DNA of 64,000 bases, taken from the NCBI GenBank assembly GCA_024699855.1, contig JAMPIQ010000002.1:14198001-14262000 (forward strand). Direction: 5' to 3'. A program made the translations under genes and the position numbers. This document shows, piece by piece, positions 45,981 to 56,665 of the stretch. A model generated the notes under the pieces. That model made no database searches, was not told where the DNA came from, and saw only the letters and a program-made list of their open reading frames with translations. The stretch is from Aphelenchoides besseyi. Taxonomy: Eukaryota > Nematoda > Chromadorea > Rhabditida > Aphelenchoididae. Position 1 is the first letter of the stretch. Each line of letters opens with the position of its first letter.

Positions 45981-46345
45981 GACTCTTTTCTACTACACGT
46001 AAATAAATAAACTTGTTGTTATAAGTTGTGAAGATAAACCGCGAGTTTGAGATTCCAAAGAAATCGAACGTAACCTGGAAGCTAAACGATCATCTCACAT
46101 GGAATCGAGACAATGGAGACCTACAAAATCTTCTAAATGAAACAACTTCTCAAAGTTAACTGACGGGAGTCATGATTTTTGTTTGTGTCGTATAGTTCGG
46201 TCGACGTGAGAACTTCTTGTGTAAAGATGATCATTTACAGCTCATATTGGATTGTGGTTTGTTCTTGTTGTTACAAGCGAATCTTTCGCGCGGATTACAG
46301 TTCGACGTTCAGGCCATCGAACAAGAAAGTAATGCGATGGCGTCT

Positions 46346-46907
46346 TTAGCTTCTGGAGCAGTTCTTCCACTTCCTTTCTATTCTAAGATCTTCTTTTGTT
46401 GGATTCAAGGTTAAATCTTCAAAGTAGAGACCACAAGAATAGTCATTGACGAAACGGACGGTTCCTTCCAAGTTGCGAATACCATCTTTCGGGCGCAAAT
46501 TCGAACTTTAACACACAAATCCATTGCGCACCATTGACCCGACGTGGTGAAACTATCAGTTGAAAACATTAGAACATATCGCTTACTCTCTACGCCTTAG
46601 AGACATACGTTCATCTTCAGCCAGTTGCGAGGTCGGAACGGTGGGCTTCGAACAAACAGTGAAGTCGCCACCCGTTTTGTTCGTTTGCGAGAAGGACGAT
46701 TTGCTTGCGTATCGCTGATACATTCGACTGCTTCTCGATTTCTGCGCCTTCAAATACGATTCGCCTAAAAACAACTGGATAAGCAAAGGCAAACGAGTCG
46801 AAGCGTGAAGTTTGTATGTCCAGTCTTTTACCAGAAAGAAAACAATCGCTTGTTGGCTTTGAAAAACGGTGTTCGTTGACGATATGTCATTTCCCGTCTA
46901 TGACTTA
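46346..46907 (-). pseudogene. Right copy of the unrecognised two-exon gene, frameshifted
   Basis: This is the reverse complement of 35437-35988. An extra A near 46508 (ttaaag where the left has ttaag) shifts the second exon after QWICVL. The first exon (KAQKSRSSRMYQRYASKSSF) is intact. Confidence 0.45.
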
Positions 46908-46993
46908 CCGATCTCTAAACCTGCATAGTGCATCTCTTATTCTTCCTCGACTAGTCGTCCAATCAACACACGCCAAACAAACGATCTTAAACT

Positions 46994-47742
46994 TTAGTTT
47001 GATAACACAACGACAAAGCGGCAACAACATGCCCAAATTTCAACACCAAAAACAAGATCATAAGTCCTTAAGCCATGTCGATGTTGATCTTCTTCGTATT
47101 GATCGCGATCAACGTTGCGGCCATCTCCATGAATGAACGGACCATCCAAATCTGTTCTTCTTTCATCTGTCGATCTTCTCGCCTTGTTGAGTGCGTTCGG
47201 TTGCATTGGCGGCTTTTTGAAACAAACAAGATCATTCGATTGTAGAAGTCGATCAACTTACACGAACTCTGAGTCGATGTTCCATCTGCTTGACGATCCG
47301 TTCGAGTTCGTTGAGTTGCTCCTGGTCGATCGGCTCGTGGCAGTTGACGAATACGAGCTGCTTGCGATTAAGCATTCCAAATCCCGCGCCCGTTGGGAAC
47401 GAGCAAAGAAGCCGATACTAAAAAGAAGATTTAGATGTGAAACCAGTGGAGAAGTGACCTTTTCCACTCCTCGCTTTGCATTGAGCATTTCCTTTAAGAC
47501 TTGATGAGGCTGCTCAACCTCGTTCAGTTCCTTGTCAACTTAGAAGATCGGCGAGTTCTGAAAACGAAAGGATTAAAATAGTTAGATCGAATTGACTCAC
47601 CTTCTAGAAAGTATGTTGGTATTTTGTCATTTGAGTTCGTTTCAACGTATTGACCGTTGTCAGAAGTTGCAACTTGAAGTCGATTTCAAAGGGTTGAGAA
47701 CACTTCGGCAAAGAGAGCAGTTGGACAACGGGTGAGAACATG
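46994..47742 (-). CDS. Right copy of the unrecognised multi-exon gene
   Basis: It is nearly identical to 34593-35341, with differences such as GMLNRKQ for GMFERKQ and the region after the helical exon (tttaagact for tttgctactt). The same caveats on the gene model apply. A matching copy of the small terminal exon lies at 47769-47902. Confidence 0.3.
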
Positions 47743-48088
47743 GCATTAATCGGTAACGGATGCTTCACTTAGAGAACATTTCTTTTTGCTTTTTCGAAGA
47801 GCCAAGCAGAACACTCGGACGGCGTTCGTTTGAAGCCTCCAGCCGTTTTTTGTGCTCTTTGGTTTTGACGACGGTTTCCGTTGAGTTCGTGTGCCCTCGC
47901 ACACTGCAATTGTACATGAATGAAAGAATGCAAAGACAATATCTGAAGTTCTATTGAAATCATAATAGCTAACAGGTCATTTGAAATGTACGATTTTTGA
48001 GTTGCTTCTACTGTAGACTCGTTTCAATTATTCTTTACAGCTAACATTGTGATTTCGATCGTTTATTTAGAACTTAAGTAGTGGTTAA

Positions 48089-49314
48089 TTAGTCAGTAGC
48101 TACGCGTACAGTTGGAATGGGCGAATAGAAACTCGTCAAGGCGTGTTGTTCAACAATCATGCTCGACTTCTGACGAGGTAGAATACAACAATCAACGTGA
48201 AAGAATCTGCTGCAAAATCGCGCAGTTGTTATTCGGTATTGTTTTATAACGAAGAGTGAAATGAGAGCATCAAACAGCGGACTGGTTGCAAGACACAATT
48301 GTGTTGTCACAATGACGTTTTCATGAGTAATCGGTTGAACCAGCAATAAGGCTGATGACAAGAACAAAAATGCCGGGACCTAAAATTACACGTTGACTTT
48401 GACTAACTACAAACGAAATCACCTGACAAAGAAGAGGTACAAGTGCCTGAATCAACGTTGCAAGGGCAATCTGACGCGTCTCCAACAGTCTCGTGCGGTC
48501 ATGAAGCGACTGAACGACCGATATATGTAATGCGACCATTCGAAACACAAGAATGTTCGAAACGAACGTGACCACGTGAGCAAAAACCGTCAACAATGCG
48601 AAGCCAAAGAATAGCCATTTAGCCACATCTGTCTAGCTAGTGATTTGATTCCACTATTCCTCTTAACAATCATTAGCTTTGCGAGACACGATGACAACGG
48701 CTCGACGACCCGCAAAATACTAAACACGGTTGTACAAAACAATAAGAGTTCTATCTGTTACCTGATCATAAATTTTTGGTTGTGATGCTGCAACTACGCG
48801 GAAATCGAAATCGGAACGAGCGCGCAAATCAGCAAACCAAAACTTCCATAATAAGCAATTGCCGACCAGGCCATTGAAGTGGTGGAAATATGACTTCGAT
48901 CCAAATTAACATAGCCCATGAACATGTACAGGAGTGCTGTAACTACGAGAGTAATCAAGTTAAGAAGCTGAATGCGCACCGCAAACAATATCGACTACAG
49001 CCAAATTTGCAATGAAATGACGATAGTCTCCTTGAATGTTAATACTAATATACATCGTAAACGCATTGGTGACCAGCCCTAAAACATTCGCTTGCGTATG
49101 AAGTGTAGTCGATGAACTCACCCAAGAACGCTGTGGTGATAACCAAAATAGCGATTAAGGTCCGAAAAACCTCTGGATCTGATTGGTAAGCAGCTCGAAG
49201 AGCGAGATGAATCTCCACATCGTTGAGATCGGTGGAGTTAACGAAATAATCCTCGTCGTAAATATCCTGTGATGTGTGAGTCGACGCTTCATACTCAACG
49301 CTCGTCCAACTCAT
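48089..49314 (-). pseudogene. Chemoreceptor, right copy, broken by a micro-inversion and a deletion
   Basis: Exon 1 (MSWTSVEYEASTHTSQDIYD) and the TM1-TM4 region match the left gene. Two lesions follow. A 2-bp deletion near 48800 turns PISISRVV into PISISA plus a stop. The 68 bp at 48626-48693 stand in the same forward orientation as 33642-33709, although all surrounding sequence is inverted, so this piece was flipped in one copy. Its ends are short inverted repeats, CATC and GATG. The flip removes part of the segment around SDLIPLFLLTIISFARHDVA. Downstream TM5-TM7 and the tail are intact. This copy cannot encode the receptor. Confidence 0.85.
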
Positions 49315-51946
49315 GATCGAATGCGTTCAACAAGCGCACTGATTCTCTACACACGTTGTACGGCCATTCGATTGACCAACAGTTCAACGGACGTTTATTC
49401 GGCATGTCATTTCGAGTGCAGCGTTAACAACTATGCCTGAAAACAACGTTCGCTATGCTTCACGAAATCCGCAGTTATTAAAACAACGGGACTACAAACG
49501 CGAGAAAATGGATAGGACAGTTGAGCAAACATACGAAAAGTGTTCACGCAAAAGCAATCGCAATTTTATTGGCAGTTCATATTAAAACTTTTTCTTCACT
49601 TCACTTCTGCTTCTCAACTTTCGAAACGACGTAACAAGGAAGAATATTAAAATGAAGCCAAAATAACCAGAAGTCATGGGATCCTCAGCAAATTTGATTT
49701 GTGCTCATGAAACGAATGCGGTCACGAACTGAAACATCAAGACTAACAGAACTACAAACCCAAGAGTTTTGGATTTTTAGTCAACCAAGTTGTTTTTAGG
49801 CTCAGGCATTAGATCACGATTCAACGAACACATGAAACGCCTTCGATTCTTGGATTGTACGAAGCGTTTGAGTTCGATTGTTGACGAAAAAGCGAATTGC
49901 GACGTCATCGACACTCGGTTTTATTTGCGTAATAAGCCACGGAGATGTAGACTGTTGAGGTCGTTTTAACTGCAACCTTCGTGTGTGTATTAGATTACCA
50001 CCAAATTACTATCGGGTGATGTCTTTTTCCAATTTTGGAGTACTTGACATCGAGTTAACACGTAACACCGAACAGCAATCGGTCACTCCAAAACTATGAG
50101 ATCGAAATGAGAGGGCCAAGAAAACGGCCAATCAGAATCTGTGTACTGATGTTTCCGTTGTCGTGAATTCCCTATTGAAGGCAAATAACCGGTCAAAGAA
50201 CTGAAGACTCGACATCAGAAGCGTATAAGATTACACAAACAACCAAAATTTAGTCTGAAGCGGATATTAACATCGAAGTCAAATGGCACACATTGTTCTC
50301 TGAACAATAAAACGCAAATCAACTCTTGAAATTTGTTGTGCGAAAAGATGGTACGTAAAACGAACGGTCGTTGTAGTTGGACGTTTGAGTTCCACGGCGG
50401 ACGTTGCGCGAATGTTTGGACTTTGGATTTGCACTTGAACTTGGTCGAGGCAAACGATTCATAAGAATTTGGTTATAACTCGCTCGGGTTTCGGAGTTCA
50501 ATTTGGTTTCCTGACTCTTACAGTGAAAGTAAGCGTTTCTGAAGATGGCTGAACATCCAACTAACCATACGGTTCGCATTCCAATGAGCCTGCGTGTAAG
50601 ATGACGATTGCTCACTCCAATTTCAACCGCCGAGTTTTGCTCTTACGTTTGTTCGCTCTCACCACTTTTTGTCGCAAAGACAAACATCTAAATGGTGATC
50701 TGTTGGAATCTTGGAAGTCCGAAGAGCGTGCAATGAAATGGAAATTAGAGACGAATTAGTGAAAAATGGGTTGCATTCCGGGCATTGAGTCTGGCCAAGG
50801 AATGCAAAGAACTGGAAAACGTTTAGTTTTCGAATGAGTTTTACGGAAAGAAGTTCTCCATCAAAAACTCATTAGTCTGCTCTCTTATCTATTAGCCAGC
50901 AAAGAGGATTAATGTCTGTACTTGAATTGGAAATGGCAGTCAATTACGAATCGATGAGTAGTTGAAACGTTCGATCAGCTCATAACATCGACAAGAAATA
51001 AAGCTAATCCACAGAATCTTAATTGAAATCAAAAACACGAATATTGACTGGACAACAGATTTGAAAGGCAACGGCCAGTCAAGCGGCCTTAAGTTCATTG
51101 TTGCAAATGAATGATGTTGACGTTCTTTTGTCTGCTCGACTTTCAATCCTTGTTTTCGAAGCCGAATTTCTAAACCTCAGACGACCTACGCTTGTTCGTG
51201 TCTTCTCGTCCGATGGGCGGAGAATCGTTTTCCCGTCTGTTGTGTCGTCGGTTGAAACTACACGATTTTACGCAGAATAACGAATCATTTTGAAGGCCTG
51301 CTCAGTTTTACAGTAAAAAATGAACTTGTACGTCGCAAAGACCAATTCTCTCACGACACAATGGAATGGAGTTTCGGTTCTTGCAAAAGTCGTTTATTTT
51401 CCTATGGGGGCGAAACAGAAATCATTTACGCACGTCGACACTCGACTTCAAGCACAAACGCTCATCATCGTGTTTCTAGAGTTTCTCAGCTTAAGCTCGT
51501 TCAGTCATGCGTTTAGCACTCACTCGTTCAGCTTCCAACTTTGTTAATAACCAGCAAGTCCATTCCAGTTGTAAAGCCTTTATTCAACTGAATACAAAGA
51601 GACATCTTTAGACGAGTGGAAAAGATCAGCGGACGTTAGAAAGTGACTGTAGAGTTTTGACTTGCTGTTTTAGCGAATAGCAAATTCGTTAGAGTTTTAA
51701 AAAAATCAAATGAAAGAAAAAACAAAATTTGAAAACCGTGGAGTGAATAAGTTCTTTTAGCTGAGTTGAAAACTGAGAGCAAAATAGAGATCTTTTGGTA
51801 CGACTGAGATGATAAAAATCAACAACAATGATAACTTACGATATGCAAAGACAATTTGCGCATTCACATACAACATCTTCGAGTTTAAATCACAGACGCT
51901 CAACGTGACAATCAAACGCTTAGCGTTCATCGAGAAAACGCCGTTT
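49315..51946. other. Right counterpart of the 30.4-33.0 kb non-coding region
   Basis: Nearly identical reverse complement of 30437-33019. It includes the small frame at 50319-50579, which differs from the left by one residue (S to F near the end). No gene is supported. Confidence 0.4.
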
Positions 51947-53826
51947 CTAGGCTGAAATCAATCCGTTACTTACGAGCGTTCTGTTGACTAACCTGAAGTC
52001 CCTTCGTCACTTGAAAAGTCTAACTTGCGTTTCGAAGGCGGTTTAGGCTTCGGCGATCTGTCTTGTAATTCAACTTTCTTACCAGCTGTAGGAGAAAGTG
52101 GCAACGCCTGTGGACGAGGTTTTTTTCGAAGAGGAGTGCATAAAATGTCAAGCATTCGGGATTCTTTGTCACTTGTCGGTGTCCTCTCCTTCGGTGTCGT
52201 ATAACCGCTGGTTGTCGCCTTCAGTTCGGACAGATGGTAGGTATCGATACGTGGACCACTTGAACCCATTTGTGATGTTCCAGGCATTGACTGCTGACTG
52301 AGAGGATAATAATGGCCGGCAATAGTACGTCGATCAGATTTCACTCTTCTCACAGCCGCCTGATCCTTCTCTGGACAACAAACTAACGGCGTGAGGTTGA
52401 CGATATCATCGTTTGAAGGTGCCTGAAAGAAGTTTAATTCAAATGAAATGTATAACTTACAGATCGGCGTAACGGTGAACTTGTGTTCGTATTGGCGGAA
52501 ACAGGTTGAAAGCGGACGCTACGTGGTGAAGGTCGATCAAAATTTAATCCATCATCCTTCAGCGTCGTGTAGTAAACACCATGAGGACACACGCGCACAA
52601 TGTCCTGAGGATAATCGATCAAATGCTTGATAATAGGGCGACCAACTAACGGGCGAAGTTCACTAGGAAATTTCATGTCATTATTATGAAACTGAAACAA
52701 GATGAGTTAGAATTCTTCCATTAATCAAACTTACTCGAACACATATTATTGACATGTCGTCCCTTTGTAATGCGCCATAGCTTCCACGAGCATCGCGAAG
52801 TAACAGCTGTGCAAAATTGGACGGCATTTTCTAGAACACAAATGAAAAAGAATTTTTTAATTTCACTTACATTAATGATGGCCGCTCTGAGTGTGCGGCC
52901 AATGCGATTTACCGGCATAACGGCCGTCTTGGAACTTAGCAATAGTACGACTTTGTCTTCATTCTTGTTGATGACATGAACCAAACATTGAGGTTCCGGG
53001 CTCACCATGTACTTCTGAGTTTCTTCATTGTACGACCAGTAGTCACCTAACGATCTCGTTCTTTTTAGCTCTATTGCCTCCCTAACGGTTTCCTTTTTAA
53101 ATCTACCTTTAATGGTTAGATCAAAGTTTAGCGTCGGTTGTATTGCATCACCAAACAGTTGTCCACCTGCTTTTTCAATTCGACGCCGTTCGTCGGGGTC
53201 GGACGTCTTGTGATCTGTTGTCAATTGAACGTGTGCTTCTAAAATCTTTCTTTAAAAGGTTTTAAACTGGGTAACAAACCTGTTTTTCTGACCAAAATAA
53301 TCCGGCTATCACCCACATGAGCGATATAAATTCGATCATTTCGAATAAGCGCACAACTGCACGTCGTTCCGGACCTTGACGGGTAACCAGATACCCTTCG
53401 AGGCCAATCGGCGGCCTTCTCCTGCATATCCTCCTGAATCTTCCAAAACGCGTCCTTCATAGCATCCAGAACATCCTGGTCATTGGCAGTTTCAAAATTT
53501 ATCATCTCCTATAAAAACACGAATACCGAAACATTTGAAAAATAATATACCTTGATTGTTGGCCACAGCGTCTTTGTAACGTGTTTAACTGCTTCTCGTC
53601 CATTGTGTCCTACAATACAAACATTACAAACAGAGACTAACTATTACTTCTTACCTGATAGTATTGCAAAAAAGGAAACACAGGTGTTGTTTTGATTCAC
53701 AAGACGCTCGATGACCATTCCATCGGCCTGGTCGATGTCGTGGCCCTAGAAATAAGTCGCGGTCAATGGAGGTTGAATCTCGATTAAACCAACTTTGCTC
53801 GACGCCATGGAGACCGACAAAAACAT
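51947..53826 (-). CDS. PPM1D-like pseudophosphatase, right copy
   Basis: Exon 1 is identical to the left copy, but the catalytic exons have changed. GGRKYQED became GHDIDQAD, and LDGHGG became LSGHNG, so the first metal-binding aspartate and its loop are gone. LGDYWSYN is kept, RDN became RDD, and HVGDSR keeps the aspartate that the left copy has lost. The middle exon has diverged (GGQLFGDAIQPTLNFDLTIK) and the left SNGIAHVLSSEEI is replaced by SSKTAVMPVNRIG. Frames remain open through most exons, which suggests that a protein is still made. The last exon has an immediate TAG (51947-51949), removing the KKRRFLDER tail. By family knowledge it should not catalyse dephosphorylation. It could be a pseudogene or a regulatory pseudoenzyme. 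Confidence 0.75.
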
Positions 53827-54217
53827 TGTTGTTGATTTGCTGAAATAGTGAATGTTAGTAATCGCGACACGAACAAAAACTTCGAATATCCGGTGATATT
53901 CTTCACGAACACGAAAACAACGAACACGGAAACCACGAACCCGCTCACAAATCATGTTGATTGCCGCAGAAATGCACGGCGAATCTCAGCACTCAACTTT
54001 CATTTCAAGAGCAAAACAATGTCCCTACATTCTTGTTAGTTGCACAACCACAGAGTTTCTATCTGTTGAACGAAGTTTATTGGCTTGCTATTATATCACT
54101 CATGCATCTTGTTGAACAGACAACCTCCCACTTGCAATTGAAGTGATTGAAATGCCTAAGATCTTTGTGTTTATTGCTTCTCGATCTTACAGAAAAACAC
54201 TCAATACTCGTAGTTTA

Positions 54218-55536
54218 TTACCACATGAACCGTTGCACATTCTCCGGCTCGTTGGCCCACACAAATGGCCGATTCAGAAACAAATCGATGGTAAAAAAGT
54301 TCACAACAACATGGGCGAGAATCTCCAGACAAACAAGAAGGGTGTTATTCTGGTGGAAGTTGATTCGAGCTATGCTGTACGGAATGATATAATATCGGAA
54401 CTCGACCAAATGAGCGGGAATAAGACACAAACAGACGGAGATTACACCGCAGAGTAGGGTGAACAAACGAACATGTTTTAGGGCGACGTAAATGAACGCA
54501 AAAGAAACAATGTAGAAAGGAATCGTAACAAACTTGTAGATCGGGTCTTTGAGGAACCAACGTCGCCAAATGTAGAAAGTGAAATGACGATTATCGGCAA
54601 GAAGATAGGGATGCTTTCGTAGGAGAATCGATGGACGGCCGGCACCATCAGCAGACCAATGAACATGTAGATCACAAAGTTTCGATAGATGTGACGAAGT
54701 ACCGGACGCCAATATTGTAGCACTAAAGGAGCAGAGCTGGACAACGTAAACAAAGCGAAATAGAATAACTGTGGCAAGTGAAAGTGCATTCGATGAGCAG
54801 TTCGATCACCGAGTACGACACCGTTATTGGTCAACATAAACAAAAGAAAACCAAACCCGAGGACGGCGAAAGCCCGATGGCGGAGAACACAACGAAAAGT
54901 CGACGTGAACGGTTTTTTCGCATCGAATTCGTTTTGTAGATTACAAAGACAGTAGAAAGCAGCCCAAACAATGTTGGTCTGACGACTGAAAACAGAGAAT
55001 GTGAAGACTAAAGCAGCTAACGTGGGGCTCGCAGTGCCGAGACCATAGGTAACAAGTGTTAAGGAGAGTAGATCGGTGTAGAACAAAATCGATGTTTCGA
55101 ACAAGACGGGCAACAACAGAATGGCAATGGAGCACAAAATCGCATCTTGGAAGTTGTTCCGCGTACTTCGGCTCAGACGTAAACGTGTCAATCCAACGAA
55201 CGTGAGCGGAATGATTGCCGAGTTGAGGAAACGTTCTCGTCCACAGAAGCCAGTCCACGCGGCTATAACGTAAATGAGTGGCGGTGTGGTGATCATTTGA
55301 TTCCAGTAGGTGAAGTTGCCATTGCAATACTCTCGAGTTTGGTTGACGTGAAAGATCTCGTCCATGTACGGATCGGGCACGCGTTTGTAGAAGAGGTTGA
55401 CGAGAAAGGTGTGTAGAATTCCGAAGCTGAATGCAGCCACCCATTTGATTAAGTAGATGTGGGCCAATTTGCGCGATGAATACGATGAGCCGCTGGGTTG
55501 TCCGCCATTTCCTCTAGACCTTGATCGTGTCTCCAT
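54218..55536 (-). pseudogene. alg10: ALG10, right copy, 2-base frameshift
   Basis: It starts at 55536 (METRSRSRGNGGQPSG) and is open through MDEIFHVNQTREYCNGNF, TYWNQMITTPPLIYVIAAWT and VLGDRTAHRMHFHLPQLFY. Near 54614-54617 it has two extra bases (gctttcg where the left has gctcg), which shifts the frame after HRFSYE. The remaining 130 codons read correctly in the other frame to 54218. Removing the two bases gives 438 codons, the same as the left copy after removal of its one extra base. The two copies are thus broken at different places. Confidence 0.85.
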
Positions 55537-55929
55537 CAATGATCGCCATGAAGTGGAAACTGAAAACGAACGAAGTAGAAACTCGAGATTTGGCAAACAA
55601 CACGGAGGTCGGAAGACGAAGAAGTGACAAAATTGCGGGCGAAATTGCGATAAAATTTCTTTCAGTTCTGATCACACTAATCAGTTCTGACATGAAATCG
55701 AGTTTGTTGTTGAGATCCGTCGGAGTTTGCTGCAGTGTAAAAGTGAGTGCATCAGAAGGCTAATCGATCGTGTAATTCGGCTTCTCTACAATAGAGTTCC
55801 GACGGGTTTCGTCAGAATCGTTGCTGGTTCATTAGATTGAAATTCAGTTCCCGTAGTTTTGGTTCGAACAGGAAATCCACGTCTAAACAACCGAACAGCA
55901 CTCGGAGAGGTTTTGGTCTCCTGAGCCGA
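55537..55929. promoter_or_regulatory. Right copy of the ALG10 / FBXO42-like divergent promoter
   Basis: Nearly identical to 26425-26818. On this side it can drive ALG10 (-) and only an orphan exon 1 (+). Confidence 0.4.
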
Positions 55930-56061
55930 ATGGCAGATGACTGTGAGTTTCAAGTTTCGATCAAAAGCTCCAACGAGTTGTCTTCAAGTGTTGTGAACGT
56001 TGGTTTTAGAACTCGCAGGCTCAGCCACAAGACCGCCGATCAAAACGACGACTCGAAACGG
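55930..56061 (+). pseudogene. Orphan exon 1 of the FBXO42-like gene
   Basis: It encodes MADDCEFQVSIKSSNELSSS and ends DDSKR at the exact exon end. The left copy continues with the donor gttcgg, but here unrelated sequence (acaaccgcg) follows. The frame stays open to 56190 by chance. Homology to the left copy stops at this base, so this is the outer edge of the duplicated unit. Confidence 0.8.
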
Positions 56062-56665
56062 ACAACCGCGATTAAGTCAATGATTGACGGCATTTTCGTT
56101 GAAGATTCGCACAACAATGTCGATGCCAAAGTATTGTATTGGAGAACGATGTTCACGAAGATTTTATTTACATTCAACTACCGTTCCTAGAAATGAACAA
56201 AAACACCATAGTGCCAACGACCATAAAATGCCAATTGATTGACTAGAGGATTGAGTTGATAAAGAAATCAAATGCTCAACGCTTTTACTGAACTGCCTTC
56301 AATGTGCAATGAAAAAATGAAAAATAATACAAGACTGAGAACAATCAAAAACAAAATTTCGGATAGAAATGATCATCAACGATAAAAATGCCGTGCGAAG
56401 AAAATGCGAATTTAACAAAAGGATTATTATGGCAAGGCAACATAAATACAAAGAAAAAGGGATCGAAATAAACAGATGAACAATTACGTACCGGCGTTGA
56501 ACATCGAGAGTTTAATACATGAAGTTTTGGCAACAGACGATCGACTGACTAATGCGAATTGAATGCCCGTGTTTGCGAAACAAAGAAAAAGACCGAATGG
56601 AATGAGTTTGGGCACTTTTGGAATACCACCAGTAGGATAATGTCACCGGGATTTTGACTTCTAAA
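56062..56665. other. Intergenic, no gene seen
   Basis: About 600 AT-rich bases between the edge of the duplication and the 3' end of the DENN-domain gene. It should contain the 3' UTR of that gene. Confidence 0.45.

Larger units (their letters stand above)
39193..56061 (-). repeat. Right copy of the duplicated unit, inverted and circularly permuted
   Basis: Reading the reverse strand from 56061, the order is B (to 43630), about 130 bp of spacer, then A (43500 to 39193). The left copy reads A then B. The right copy therefore contains the whole circumference of the unit once, opened at the exon 1 donor of the FBXO42-like gene. It ends at 56061 in ...gactcgaaacgg, followed by unrelated sequence. 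Confidence 0.85.
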
